Of a stretch of 64,000 nt of DNA, positions 43,148 to 53,311 are shown one piece after another. The position numbers were made by a program, and so were the translations under genes. Under the pieces are notes generated by a model, which was given only the letters and a program-made list of their open reading frames with translations, was not told where the DNA came from and did not search any database. The stretch lies in contig OZ252020.1 in assembly GCA_965247505.1 (NCBI GenBank), forward strand, positions 4,278,001 through 4,342,000, read 5' to 3'. This DNA is from CAIYRG01 sp965247505. Its GTDB lineage: Bacteria; Pseudomonadota; Alphaproteobacteria; Micropepsales; Micropepsaceae. Each line of letters starts with the position of its first letter. Position 1 is the stretch's first letter.

Positions 43148-45787
43148 TTAGTGCAGTGCCGCGCTTGACGTGGCGCTCTCCCGCGAAGAAAAATTGTTTT
43201 CTTCGGCGGCGTATTCGGTCCCATTGATCACCAAGCCGTGTTTGGCGGCCGATACATTTAGGGTATCGCAGTCGGCAATCTTGCCTTCCAGGATCAAAGT
43301 CGCCAGCGGATCTTGTAGGTTCCGTTGAATGACGCGCTTCAAGGGGCGTGCGCCAAAAACGGGGTCATACCCAGCAGACGCAAGCCAAGCTCTTGCTTTT
43401 TCGTCAAGCTGCGGTGTGATTTTACGATCGGCAAGAAGCTTCGCCAGGTGTTCAAGCTGAATATCTACAATCGCATTCATCTGTTCCCGAGACAGACGAT
43501 GGAAAAGAATAATCTCGTCTAACCGGTTCAAGAATTCTGGACGAAAATGCGCTCTGACCGCTCCCATCACCTCGCTACGCACTGCGCTGGAATCCTCTCC
43601 CTCGGCTTGAGCGGCAAGAAATTCCGCACCCAAATTAGATGTCAGCACGATCACCGTATTACGGAAATCCACCGTTCGTCCCTGTCCATCGGTCAAACGG
43701 CCATCATCCAAAACCTGCAACAACACGTTGAAAACATCTTGGTGCGCCTTTTCCACTTCATCGAAAAGGATGACCTGATAAGGGCGGCGGCGAACTGCCT
43801 CGGTCAATACGCCACCTTCCTCATACCCGACATAGCCCGGCGGGGCTCCGATGAGTCTCGCAGCCGAGTGCTTTTCCATGAACTCCGACATGTCGATACG
43901 CACCATTGAGCTGTCATCGTCGAAAAGAAAATTTGCAAGTGCCTTTGTTAATTCGGTTTTTCCGACACCGGTCGGGCCTAGAAAAAGGAAGGAGCCAATT
44001 GGCTGGTTGGGGTCCTGCAGACCAGCACGCGCTCTGCGCACCGCATTTGCCACTGCGCGAACAGCTTCGCCCTGGCCGATAACCCGTCTGCTGAGCGCGT
44101 CTTCCATATGCAGAAGCTTTTCACGTTCGCCCTCAAGCATCTTATCAACGGGTATGCCCGTCCAACGCGATACTACGCCGGCGATATGTTCCTCCGTTAT
44201 CGCTTCGTTTACGAGGCGGTCTACGCCGTCTTCTTCCGAATTTTTAAGCTTCTGCTCAAGCTCCGGCAAAATACCGTAGGAAAGCTCTCCAGCGCGCGCG
44301 AGATCGCCCTTACGTTGCGCGACCTCCAACTCCTGACGCGCGAGGTCAATCTGCTCCTTAACCCGCTGGGCATCGTGCAAAGACTTCTTTTCTTCGTTCC
44401 ACCTCGCCGTAAGGGCAGCGGATTTGTCTTCTAGCCCGCTAAGCTCGCCCTCCAACTTTTCCAAACGATCTTTGGAGGCTTGATCGTTTTCTTTTTTCAG
44501 AGCTTCGCGTTCGATCTTCAGTTGAATAACGCGCCTATCAAGCTCATCCAGCTCTTCGGGCTTTGAATCCACTTGCATACGAAGTCGGCTAGCCGCTTCA
44601 TCCATCAGATCGATCGCTTTGTCGGGAAGAAAACGGTCGGTGATATAGCGATTGGACAATGTTGCTGAAGCCACGATTGCGCCATCGGTAATTCGCACCC
44701 CGTGGTGCACCTCATATTTTTCTTTCAAGCCGCGGAGAATAGAAATCGTATCCTCTACGCTGGGCTCCGAGACAAACACCGGCTGGAAACGCCGTGCCAA
44801 AGCAGCATCCTTTTCCACATTTTTACGGTATTCATCGAGCGTCGTAGCGCCGATACAATGGAGCTCACCACGCGCCAAAGCGGGCTTCAAGAGATTGGAC
44901 GCATCCATAGCACCGTCAGCCTTGCCCGCGCCGACAAGGGTGTGCATCTCGTCAATAAATAAGATGACGCGCCCTTCCGCCGCCGTAACTTCGTTAAGCA
45001 CGGCCTTTAGTCGTTCCTCAAATTCGCCGCGAAACTTGGCGCCGGCAATCAAGGCACCCATATCAAGCGCCATAAGTTGCTTGTCGCGTAGAGATTCTGG
45101 GATGTCGCCATTTACAATGCGCAAAGCAAGGCCCTCGGCAATAGCGGTCTTACCGACGCCCGGTTCACCTATAAGTACGGGATTATTCTTGGTTCGCCGC
45201 GAAAGCACCTGCATTGTACGACGAATTTCTTCATCACGGCCTATAACAGGGTCGAGTTTGCCGTTGCGGGCAATTTCAGTCAGATCCCGGGCATATTTCT
45301 TGAGCGCGTCATATGCGTTTTCGGCCGTCGCTGTGTCGGCGGTGCGCCCTTGCCGTAACTCATCTATCGCCTTGTTCAGAGCTTGGGCTGTTACGCCGCC
45401 ATTTTTTAGCGCATCCGCAGCCGGCGTGCCGCTTTGCATGGCAATGGCCTGCAACAGTCTTTCAGCACTTACAAAGGAATCGCCCGCTTTCTTGGTTAAA
45501 TCTTGAGCGAGATCGAATAGCCGAGCAGTCTCTGGCGCGAGATAGACTTGCGCGTTATTGCCTTCAATTTTTGGGAGCTTTCCAAGCGCAAGACCGACCG
45601 CCTGAAGGATGTTCGTTGCGCGTCCACCAGTGGCACCGATCAGATTGGCGGCCAAGCCTTCTTCATCGCCAAGAAGGGCTTTGAGCAAATGCCCCGGAGT
45701 TAGATTTTGATGATTGGCGCCCAGCGCCGCGGTCTGAGCCGCTTGAATAAATCCGCGCGTACGCTCGGTAAATTTCTCGAAGTCCAT
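43148..45787 (-). CDS. clpB: ATP-dependent chaperone ClpB (disaggregase)
   Basis: 879 residues. An N-terminal Clp_N pair is followed by the first AAA+ domain (GEPGVGKTAIAEG, VILFIDEMHTLVGAG), the long coiled-coil M domain (about 400-540: ERLEKLEGELSGLEDKSAAL), and the second AAA+ domain (GPTGVGKTELTKAL, VILFDEVEKAH, GARPLKRVIQR). It cooperates with DnaK to rescue aggregated proteins. There is no IGF/L loop for ClpP, as expected for ClpB. A strong CCTCCT-complementary ribosome-binding site (45792-45797) precedes the ATG. It lies downstream of the DUF4167 gene. Confidence 0.98.
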   Translation of the reverse strand: MDFEKFTERTRGFIQAAQTAALGANHQNLTPGHLLKALLGDEEGLAANLIGATGGRATNILQAVGLALGKLPKIEGNNAQVYLAPETARLFDLAQDLTKKAGDSFVSAERLLQAIAMQSGTPAADALKNGGVTAQALNKAIDELRQGRTADTATAENAYDALKKYARDLTEIARNGKLDPVIGRDEEIRRTMQVLSRRTKNNPVLIGEPGVGKTAIAEGLALRIVNGDIPESLRDKQLMALDMGALIAGAKFRGEFEERLKAVLNEVTAAEGRVILFIDEMHTLVGAGKADGAMDASNLLKPALARGELHCIGATTLDEYRKNVEKDAALARRFQPVFVSEPSVEDTISILRGLKEKYEVHHGVRITDGAIVASATLSNRYITDRFLPDKAIDLMDEAASRLRMQVDSKPEELDELDRRVIQLKIEREALKKENDQASKDRLEKLEGELSGLEDKSAALTARWNEEKKSLHDAQRVKEQIDLARQELEVAQRKGDLARAGELSYGILPELEQKLKNSEEDGVDRLVNEAITEEHIAGVVSRWTGIPVDKMLEGEREKLLHMEDALSRRVIGQGEAVRAVANAVRRARAGLQDPNQPIGSFLFLGPTGVGKTELTKALANFLFDDDSSMVRIDMSEFMEKHSAARLIGAPPGYVGYEEGGVLTEAVRRRPYQVILFDEVEKAHQDVFNVLLQVLDDGRLTDGQGRTVDFRNTVIVLTSNLGAEFLAAQAEGEDSSAVRSEVMGAVRAHFRPEFLNRLDEIILFHRLSREQMNAIVDIQLEHLAKLLADRKITPQLDEKARAWLASAGYDPVFGARPLKRVIQRNLQDPLATLILEGKIADCDTLNVSAAKHGLVINGTEYAAEENNFSSRESATSSAALH

Positions 45788-45879
45788 AAGACCTCCTTAC
45801 ACGCTTCGACCCGTTTTCAGGCATCGATCGCACATAAAATCTCGCGCTACGGCCCGGCATGCGGCACCGTACGTAAACC

Positions 45880-45908
45880 AATGTGGGTTAGATTTTCTCC
45901 GGAACAAG
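45880..45908 (-). promoter_or_regulatory. Possible sigma32-type heat-shock promoter of clpB
   Basis: On the minus strand CTTG (45908-45905) is followed after 17 bases by CCCACATT (45887-45880), close to the alphaproteobacterial heat-shock pattern CTTG-N17-CYTAT-type. It lies about 100 bases upstream of the clpB start in the correct orientation. Not a perfect -10 match. Confidence 0.4.
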
Positions 45909-45939
45909 CATCCGCAGACGACTTTATGTGCGCTAGGCG

Positions 45940-46326
45940 TCAGGCTACTTCCTCGTCCTCGGCACCTTCTGCAAGACTGAAGGACGGCGCTCCCGCCCCA
46001 GCCTTGGCATCTGCACCGCTACTCGGCTTTGCCTCCCCGTTGCCGCCGCCATTTGCAGGAGCTGTAGCAGCTACTGGAGCAGCACCTGTTTGAGCTGTTT
46101 GAGCTGGTTGGGCTGCCTGAACAATTCGAAAATAATGCTCAGCATGCTGATGGTAGTTTTCAGCTTGAATCCGGTCTCCTGAAGAATTCGCATCGCGCGC
46201 GAGCTGAAGATATTTCTCATAGATCTGAGATGCCGTGCCACGAATTTTTACTTCCGGGCCAGCGCTATCGAACGACCGGTTATGACTATTTTGCGGTCTC
46301 CGACCGCGTCCTCTTGAACGTTTCAA
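45940..46326 (-). CDS. DUF4167 domain protein
   Basis: 128 residues from a TTG at 46326 that follows GAGGGG; a longer frame to 46368 includes an unlikely leader. The N-terminus is strongly basic (KRSRGRGRRPQNSHNRSF) and is followed by the conserved block VKIRGTASQIYEKYLQLARDANSSGDRIQAENYHQHAEHYFRI, the DUF4167 signature. The tail is a low-complexity AQPAQTAQTG / proline-alanine stretch. The family is conserved in alphaproteobacteria between prmC and clpB; it is thought to bind RNA or ribosomes because of the basic arm, but the function is not established. Confidence 0.9.
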   Translation of the reverse strand: MKRSRGRGRRPQNSHNRSFDSAGPEVKIRGTASQIYEKYLQLARDANSSGDRIQAENYHQHAEHYFRIVQAAQPAQTAQTGAAPVAATAPANGGGNGEAKPSSGADAKAGAGAPSFSLAEGAEDEEVA

Positions 46327-46589
46327 TGTAACCCCTCGAATTTTACTCGCTGGCCAGCGCCGCCCCATAGGAGCGCGCGAACCTTATCGCCGTTTCAACT
46401 TCCTAGCGCTGTCTCTGTCACCCAGCATCGAAGGCGGATCGTATTTTTACGTTTCCTGCCTTCTCGCCGCGCGGTACCCGCTGCGGCCTGACGTAACCCC
46501 TCGCCACGTCGGACATAAACTAGCGTCTTCCCCTGTGTGTTTCCAAGCCCTTTTTAGCCGCCCTTGCCATAGCAAATTGGCCGCATAGG

Positions 46590-47438
46590 TTAATGACGGC
46601 TTCGTTCTAGCACCAAACATCGCAGAATACCGGCCAGATCTGTGACGGAATACAGCGTAGACAGGCCAGAGGCCGCGAATACGTCCTTAATCCGATCCGC
46701 CTGGCCGGCGCCAATTTCCAGAAAAGCGCGCCCCCCCTTCTTCAAGCGCACCCCCAAAATCGGGGCTAATTGCCGATAGGCCTCGAATCCGTCCGAACCT
46801 CCGGCGAGCGCTGTCACAGGCTCGTAGACTATTTCCGGGGCCAGGGACGTTAAGTCGCCGAGGGCAACATAAGGCGGGTTAACAAATATTGCGTCAAATA
46901 CATCGCTAATTTTTTCGGTCCAGCTTCCGTTGATCATCGCCACGCGCTGCCAGAGACCGAGGTCATATGCATTTCTCTCTGCGAACGCCAATGCTTCCTG
47001 CGAAAGATCAACACCAATTCCATTTGCCTGAGGCCGTTCGTGCAGAAAAGAAAGCAGCAAGCATCCTGAACCAGTTCCCAAATCTAGGACGTCAATCGGC
47101 GCATCGCGTTCAGGAAATATTCGCAACGCCTCCTCAACCAGGGTTTCGGATTCCGGACGAGGAACTAACACACCCGGACCAACCGCGAAGGGCAGACTCC
47201 AAAACTCACGATAACCAATAATATAGGCTAGCGGCTCACGCGCGATCCGTCGTGACAAGAGCGCCTCGTAGCGCATCATGCCGTGCACGTTTGGAACTGC
47301 ACTTTCAACGACAAGTTCTTCCTGCGACACAGCAAGCGCGTGCGCCAAGAGTAGTCGTGCCTCGCGCTGGGGTCCATCGACGCCCGCCCCGCGTAAATGG
47401 GCAGTCCCCTTTTCCAACAAGCCGGAGAGCACGGTCAA
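46590..47438 (-). CDS. prmC: Release factor N5-glutamine methyltransferase
   Basis: 282 residues. The SAM-binding motif is VLDLGTGSGCLLLS and the catalytic NPPY sits in DAIFVNPPYVALGD. The N-terminal helical domain contains REPLAYIIGYREFW, which contacts the release factor. It methylates the GGQ glutamine of PrfA and PrfB. The ATG overlaps the prfA stop as ATGA, so the pair is coupled with its substrate gene. Confidence 0.97.
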   Translation of the reverse strand: MTVLSGLLEKGTAHLRGAGVDGPQREARLLLAHALAVSQEELVVESAVPNVHGMMRYEALLSRRIAREPLAYIIGYREFWSLPFAVGPGVLVPRPESETLVEEALRIFPERDAPIDVLDLGTGSGCLLLSFLHERPQANGIGVDLSQEALAFAERNAYDLGLWQRVAMINGSWTEKISDVFDAIFVNPPYVALGDLTSLAPEIVYEPVTALAGGSDGFEAYRQLAPILGVRLKKGGRAFLEIGAGQADRIKDVFAASGLSTLYSVTDLAGILRCLVLERSRH

Positions 47439-48511
47439 TCGACCGAATCTTCCGCAACAAGCCTACTTGCCTGATCCTCCGTGATCAGGGCCTCAACGAT
47501 CTGGTCGATTTCCTCGCCCGAAATGATCCGATCCAACTTATAAAGCGTTAGGTTGATGCGATGGTCAGTCACCCGTCCCTGCGGATAATTATAAGTGCGG
47601 ACGCGTTCAGATCTATCCCCCGATCCCACAAGGCCTTTGCGCTCGGCCGCACGCGCACTGTCTTGGCGCTCGCGCTCTGCCTCGAACATCCGCGCACGCA
47701 ATATCTTCATCGCTTTGGCTTTGTTCTTATGCTGCGATTTTTCGTCCTGCATTGCGACCACTATACCACTCGGCAAATGCGTAATCCGTACAGCTGATTC
47801 CGTCTTGTTAACATGCTGGCCGCCCGCGCCGGAGGCTCGGTAGACGTCTATTCGCAAATCCTTGTCATTGAGATCAACGTCGACATCTTTTGGTTCGGGA
47901 AGCACAGCAACGGTCGCCGCAGATGTATGAATCCGCCCCCCTGTCTCAGTGACGGGAACACGCTGTACGCGATGACCGCCTGACTCAAACTTCAATTTGG
48001 CGAATGCGCCGTGGCCCTCAACCGAGAGCACTGCCTCCTTGATCCCACCGAGATCACTTTCATTTAGTGAGAGGATGTCCGTCTTCCAACCCTGCAACTG
48101 TGTGTAGCGCGTGTACATTTTTAATAGCTCACCGGCGAACAACGCGGCCTCATCACCTCCCGTCCCCGCCCGAATTTCAATAATGGCGCTCGAGGAATCC
48201 GCAGCGTCCTTTGGTAGTAGTGCCAACCGAACTTTACGCTCCAATTCCTCAAACTTACTCCGACACTCCACCAACTCTTCATTCGCAAGTGTCTTCAGTT
48301 CTGTATCGGATGCTTCGTCATCAATGATGGATTCATTTTCTTCGCATTGGCGCTGTGTATCGCGATACGCTCTGATCGCTTCCACGACCGTCGCGAGTTC
48401 CGCATGCTCCTTCGATAACTTCACGAAATTCTGTGAAGCACCGGAGGAAAGCTCCGCTTCTATCGCCGCAAAGCGATCGAGCACACGTTCAAGTTTGGCC
48501 TGTGGAATCAT
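47435..48511 (-). CDS. prfA: Peptide chain release factor 1
   Basis: 358 residues. The codon-recognition PxT motif is PVTETGG and the GGQ motif is ASGAGGQHVNKTESAVR. The N-terminal helical domain starts at AKLERVLDRF. It terminates translation at UAA and UAG. The gene is followed by prmC with overlap and preceded by ispG with a 20-base gap, forming one transcription unit. Confidence 0.98.
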   Translation of the reverse strand: MIPQAKLERVLDRFAAIEAELSSGASQNFVKLSKEHAELATVVEAIRAYRDTQRQCEENESIIDDEASDTELKTLANEELVECRSKFEELERKVRLALLPKDAADSSSAIIEIRAGTGGDEAALFAGELLKMYTRYTQLQGWKTDILSLNESDLGGIKEAVLSVEGHGAFAKLKFESGGHRVQRVPVTETGGRIHTSAATVAVLPEPKDVDVDLNDKDLRIDVYRASGAGGQHVNKTESAVRITHLPSGIVVAMQDEKSQHKNKAKAMKILRARMFEAERERQDSARAAERKGLVGSGDRSERVRTYNYPQGRVTDHRINLTLYKLDRIISGEEIDQIVEALITEDQASRLVAEDSVD

Positions 48512-48531
48512 ATTGTTTAGATGCTGGAGCG

Positions 48532-49662
48532 CTATTGCGCCGGCTCAAGTAGGGTCGTGCTGTTGCGCTCAGCGTCGATCTCATTGGCTTTCTGTTCACA
48601 CAAATCAACGATATGTTCGATGAGGTTTTCATTGTCTAGCTTGTAGGCTGGCTGTCCATTCAAATAGACCATACCAGCGCCAGCGCCTCCCCCGGTAAAT
48701 CCAAGGTCGGTTTCGCGCGCTTCCCCGGGTCCATTCACAACACAACCGATTATCGACAACGACATCGGCGTAGAAATGTGCTTGAGCCGTTCTTCCAGGG
48801 CGTTGACTGTAGCTATGACGTTAAAGCCCTGACGCGCGCAGGACGGACAAGCGATAATATTTACCCCCCGGTGTCGTATTCCGAGCGATTTGAGGAGATC
48901 AAAACCTACGCGAATCTCTTCTTCGGGTTCGGCCGAGAGCGAGACGCGGATCGTATCTCCGATGCCCGCCCATAAAAGCATCCCTATGCCCAAGGATGAT
49001 TTTACAGTGCCTGGAATCATTCCGCCGGCTTCGGTAACTCCTAAATGCAATGGATAGTCACAAACATCGGCCAAGGACTGGTACGCGGCCACCGCAAGGA
49101 ATACGTCGGATGCCTTCACGCTCACCTTAAATTCGAAAAAGTCATTGTCTTCGAGAATACGCATGTGGCGTTGAGCGCTTTCCACCATCGCTTCGGGACA
49201 AGGTTCGCCATATTTTTCAAGCAGATCCTGTTCTAAAGAACCGGCATTCACGCCGATACGCATCGAGACGCCATGATCTTTTGCCGCCCGGACGACTTCT
49301 TTGACTCTCGCCTCTGAACCAATGTTTCCCGGATTAATTCGAAGACAAGCGGCACCGGATTCCGCCGCCTCGATCGCTCTTTTATAGTGAAAGTGTATGT
49401 CGGCGACGATCGGCACACTCGTCGCGTTGATGATTGTTTTCAGCGCTGCGGTCGCGTCCTTGTCCGGACAAGATACACGGACGATATCGGCACCGGCGTC
49501 TTCCAGCCGCTTTATCTGTGCGATTGTCGCCCCAACATCGCTGGTCACTGTATTGGTCATGGACTGCACCGAAATTGGCGCGTCACCGCCCACTTCAATG
49601 GAACCGACAGCTATTTTACGCGACTTGCGTCGCGCGATGTCGCGATAGGGACGAATACTCAT
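48532..49662 (-). CDS. ispG: 4-hydroxy-3-methylbut-2-enyl diphosphate synthase (flavodoxin)
   Basis: 376 residues. The N-terminal TIM barrel has VGGDAPISVQSMTNT and VADIHFHYKRAIEAAESGAA. The 4Fe-4S cluster ligands are in CPSCARQGFN and GCVVNGPGEA. It catalyses the penultimate MEP pathway step, complementing the ispDF gene elsewhere in the window. It sits between a RodZ-like gene and prfA on the same strand. Confidence 0.97.
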   Translation of the reverse strand: MSIRPYRDIARRKSRKIAVGSIEVGGDAPISVQSMTNTVTSDVGATIAQIKRLEDAGADIVRVSCPDKDATAALKTIINATSVPIVADIHFHYKRAIEAAESGAACLRINPGNIGSEARVKEVVRAAKDHGVSMRIGVNAGSLEQDLLEKYGEPCPEAMVESAQRHMRILEDNDFFEFKVSVKASDVFLAVAAYQSLADVCDYPLHLGVTEAGGMIPGTVKSSLGIGMLLWAGIGDTIRVSLSAEPEEEIRVGFDLLKSLGIRHRGVNIIACPSCARQGFNVIATVNALEERLKHISTPMSLSIIGCVVNGPGEARETDLGFTGGGAGAGMVYLNGQPAYKLDNENLIEHIVDLCEQKANEIDAERNSTTLLEPAQ

Positions 49663-49713
49663 CTGATACCCGCGCTTACTAGCCTGATCTACAAAACAGT
49701 CTCAGTTAGCCGA

Positions 49714-50688
49714 TTATTGTGCCCGGTCTACTATATCTTGCGGATTGAGCGAAAGCGCATCGGCTGCAGCCCCATTGGCTCCCAAAAAGCCAAGCGGGGA
49801 TCCGTCAAGTATGAGCTCAACCACTCCAGAATTAGCAGACGAAATCGTCATGCCGACAATATTGGGGGCCCGATAGGTGTCCCCCGGGTTCAGCGTCCGG
49901 TTTATAAAAAGCATGCCATCGGTCCCGACGATACGCAGATTGGTCGGTTCATGCATTCGAAGGGTGATGCGCGAATCGGTGTTTCTGGTTCCATAGCTCT
50001 GTCCCGAGGGCAGGTTCTGGGCCGCCGTCTCTAGCTCCGCCTGACCCAACTCACTACTGCCGGCACCATTTGGTGAGGATTGAGATGCCAGGACCGCTGA
50101 TTGCGGTTGGGATACAGTCTGCGCCGGCTGGGGCTGGGGGTCTGCACTTTCCTGAGATTGCTCCGTTACAATCATCTCAAGCCGCGCCGGTATTGCCGCC
50201 TCCCGCTCAGTGAGCATTTGATTGGCGGATGACTGGATATAATAGCCGCCATAGGCAATGCCCATTAGCAAGAGAGCCACAAATACGATCGTTCCCTGTG
50301 GTAATTTACGCTCCACCTCGGGCGCAAGGCATGTCTCGATCTCATCGGCCTCGCCAAATCCAGCCACTTCAGCCTTATAGCGTTCGACCAAGATATTGGT
50401 TTCGAGGCCCAAATAGTGAGCGTAGGTACGAACAAAGCCGACGGCATAGGCGCGTCCGGGCAAGAGATCGAACTTACCCTCCTCCAGAGCGTTGAGGAGG
50501 TCCTTCCTTATTTTTAGACAGCGCGAAACTGTTGCGAGGTCTTCGCCCTTGCGTTGCCGGGCGGTTCGCAAATCCTGACCGACTGTCTCAAGCGGCGCAT
50601 CAATATCCGGACTGATCTCGCGCAGATGCAAATGCCGACGCTCCAATTCGTCGCCTTGATCAAAAGAAAGTCGCGTTACTTTGGCCAC
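49714..50688 (-). CDS. RodZ-like helix-turn-helix membrane protein (DUF4115)
   Basis: 324 residues. The N-terminal HTH_25 domain (VGQDLRTARQRKGEDLATVSRCLKIRKDLLNALEEGKFDLLPGRAYAVGFVRTYA) is followed by a single membrane helix (GTIVFVALLLMGIAYGGYYI), a glutamine- and proline-rich linker, and a C-terminal DUF4115 beta domain (ITLRMHEPTNLRIVGTDG, LNPGDTYRAPNIVGMTIS). This is the architecture of RodZ, which links the MreB cytoskeleton to the membrane. It lies 51 bases upstream of ispG on the same strand. The IS1380 B element lies immediately upstream of its start, so its native promoter may be displaced. Confidence 0.88.
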   Translation of the reverse strand: MAKVTRLSFDQGDELERRHLHLREISPDIDAPLETVGQDLRTARQRKGEDLATVSRCLKIRKDLLNALEEGKFDLLPGRAYAVGFVRTYAHYLGLETNILVERYKAEVAGFGEADEIETCLAPEVERKLPQGTIVFVALLLMGIAYGGYYIQSSANQMLTEREAAIPARLEMIVTEQSQESADPQPQPAQTVSQPQSAVLASQSSPNGAGSSELGQAELETAAQNLPSGQSYGTRNTDSRITLRMHEPTNLRIVGTDGMLFINRTLNPGDTYRAPNIVGMTISSANSGVVELILDGSPLGFLGANGAAADALSLNPQDIVDRAQ

Positions 50689-52207
50689 CTGCGCCTAACT
50701 CACTGAATTATAATGTTAACCGACATTCCCCAGATGACATCCAAATTCGCGGAAATCGTACCACGGCCCCATCTCCAAGGGAACTCTGTTCCCATTGCAG
50801 CCATCCGATGACATGATTTTGGTAATCGGCCAGCGCGTGGAAGGCCATTTGGTCGTTTCTCTTGCCATCCAGACACACCTCTCGTGTCGCAATCTCCTTG
50901 CCGTCGATTCCCTCGGCCTACGCCGGAGCGGGTCTTCGTCGTAGATCATCAATCAGGCTCAAGATTTTCTGGAACAAGCTTCTTGGGACTGCAACCTCGG
51001 CCAATTGAAATGTGACGTACCGGCCATGGCTGACAACTTTCGCACCGATCTTGACCAGCTTCTCCCTCAGCGTCGTCAGCGACCATTGCTCCACGGCATC
51101 GGGCAACGCCAGGGTCCGCATGAAGTTGCCGAGGTTATAGGCGAGTGCATGCAGCTGGAGCCGGACGGCATTGTTGCGTAACGAACGGCATGACAGCCGC
51201 GTCCACTTGATGGCGTTCTTGCCTTCCTTGATCTATTGCTCGGCAGTGCCGCGCTGATTGTAGAACGCAACAACCCGCTCGGCAGGACGGCTCAGGTTGG
51301 TAACGATGAAGCCGACGCGGGGATACAGTTCCCTGAGTGCCACTCCACCTTGGCGACGACCCGGCGGGGCTCCGTCCAGCTACCGGCCCGATAGCTGAAG
51401 TTCGCGTAATACGACGAACTTCCTTCGGCGGCCGGCCGACGGGGCGCTTGAGCAGGTGCGCGATGCTGTCGTGCAGCACCTTGTTGGCCGGAAGCCGGAT
51501 GGCGTACTTGAAGCCTTCCGCTTCCAGAAACTCATAAACCTCGGGCGAGGCGAAGGCGGCGTCCCCACGGAAATAACGCCGGAGTGTCTTGTTCCGGTAT
51601 CGAGCGACCACTGGGTCCAACACATCGCGCCATTCATGGGCGCTGTGCACGTTGCCCGGACGCAGGGCGCAACACTCCAGATCGCCGAACTGCTTGAACA
51701 CGAACAGCGGGTGATAGCACGTGCAGCCGAGGTGACCGTTGTAGGCCGTGCCCTCCTGGTCACCGTAGGTCGGGCTGACGGAGCTGTCCATGTCGAGCAC
51801 GATAATCTTCGGCTGCTTGCGCTCGTTAACCTGGTCGATCCAGATGCCCAAAAGGTCAGCGAGCGCGGCGAGGTTGTCATTGGTGGCGAGTAACTCCGTC
51901 TCGAACCGGCCCATCTGGCTGGTCGATGCGCCGCCGCGCTCGACAGCCCTGCCGCCGACGATCCACCGCATCGCAGGATCGCGCCCCAGCCGGTCGGCGT
52001 CGTTCACGTCCTCGTCCCCGGCGAGACGACCATAGACGGATTGGCGAAGGAGACCGATGATGCCGTGCCAACCGATCTTGCCGGTCCGGCTGTCAGCAAT
52101 AACGTCACCGGCCAGCGTGGTCAGGCCGAGGGCTTCGTCCAGTTCACGATAGGCGAGCAGACCAGCGTCTGACGTGATCCGCGAACCGTGGAACTCGAAC
52201 TTCAGTC

Positions 52208-53311
52208 CTTGCCTATCCGGTTTATACCCACACCCACTAGGGTTAGAATGGGCGCAAACTGGATATAGGGAGCGCGCCATGGATGTTCTCGACCGCGCCG
52301 ATCTCCCATTCCCGCATTCGCTACCCGAGTTCCAGCGACTTTTCCCCGATGATGCGGCCTGCGCCGCCTACCTGGAGAAAGCCCGCTGGGGAGACGGCTT
52401 TGCCTGCCCGCACTGCGGCACGGCGGGAGAGCCGTTCCACTTTGAAAACCGCCCTGGCGTCCTGCGCTGCCGCAAGTGCCGCCAGAACACCGGGCTGACG
52501 GTGGGAACAGTGATGGAGCGTAGCCACACTCCGCTGAACGTCTGGTTCTGGGCCGCTTATCTGGTCGCCAGTCAGACGCCTGGCATGTCCGCCGTGCAGT
52601 TTCAGCGGCAACTTGGTCTTTCGCGCTACGAGACGGCCTTTCAAATTCTCCACAAGCTCCGCTCAGGCATGGTGCGGCCCAACCAAGACAGGATCGGTGG
52701 ACAGCCCAAGAACCATGTTGAGGTGGACGAAACCTGGGTTGGCGGGCGAACGCGTGGGGAAGGCCGTGGTGTTCACCACAAGGTTCCCGTCTCCTGTGCC
52801 ATCGAGGTGCGTCATCGAAAGCCGGGCACCAAGCTCGACAACCGGAAAGACGGACACTATGCCGGACGCGTTCGGCTCGCCGTCGTGCTCGACCGTAGCG
52901 CCGAGTCGCTCTGTGGGTTCGTCGAGAGCACCGTCGCGCCGGGATCGCTGATCGTTAATGACGATTGGAGCGGCTATGCTGGCCTCGGTAAGCGCGGCTA
53001 TGAGCACTTCGCTGTTGCCGAGTGTGGTGATCCAGAGGTTGCCGAGCAATACCTGCCGATCATCCATCTGGTTTTCGCCAACCTGAAGACGTGGCTGATC
53101 GGGATCCACCACGGCGTTAGCCACCAGCACCTACAAGCCTACCTCAACGAGTTCACCTTCCGCTTCAACAGGCGGTTCTACCCGTTCAACGCCTTCCGCT
53201 CATTGCTCGGCATCGCGGGCGACACCTCTGCTCCAACCTATGCCGAGCTTTACTCGGGAGAGTGGCGGCACCCTACATGTAGCGGTCATGGGCGTTAACC
53301 GGATAGGCAAG
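52208..53311 (+). mobile_element. IS1595-family insertion sequence (1104 bp)
   Basis: Terminal inverted repeats CTTGCCTATCCGG on both ends and an 8-base target duplication CTTCAGTC at 52200-52207 and 53312-53319. It is inserted in the IS1380 B transposase gene near its 5' end. Its transposase gene is intact. Confidence 0.96.
52279..53298 (+). CDS. IS1595-family transposase
   Basis: 339 residues from ATG 52279, preceded by AGGGAG. An N-terminal zinc ribbon (FACPHCGTAG...LRCRKCRQNTG) is followed by the ISXO2-like DDE core: VEVDETWVGG, VNDDWSGYAGL, and HLVFANLKTWLIGIHHGVSHQHLQAYLNEFTFRFNRR. The frame upstream to 52174 crosses into the IS1380 sequence and is not real. Intact and probably active. 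Confidence 0.95.
   Translation: MDVLDRADLPFPHSLPEFQRLFPDDAACAAYLEKARWGDGFACPHCGTAGEPFHFENRPGVLRCRKCRQNTGLTVGTVMERSHTPLNVWFWAAYLVASQTPGMSAVQFQRQLGLSRYETAFQILHKLRSGMVRPNQDRIGGQPKNHVEVDETWVGGRTRGEGRGVHHKVPVSCAIEVRHRKPGTKLDNRKDGHYAGRVRLAVVLDRSAESLCGFVESTVAPGSLIVNDDWSGYAGLGKRGYEHFAVAECGDPEVAEQYLPIIHLVFANLKTWLIGIHHGVSHQHLQAYLNEFTFRFNRRFYPFNAFRSLLGIAGDTSAPTYAELYSGEWRHPTCSGHGR

Noticed and set aside
44652..45506. 284-residue frame on the plus strand inside clpB
   Set aside because: An antisense shadow of clpB, serine- and arginine-rich with no domain; such long shadows are expected in GC-rich coding DNA.
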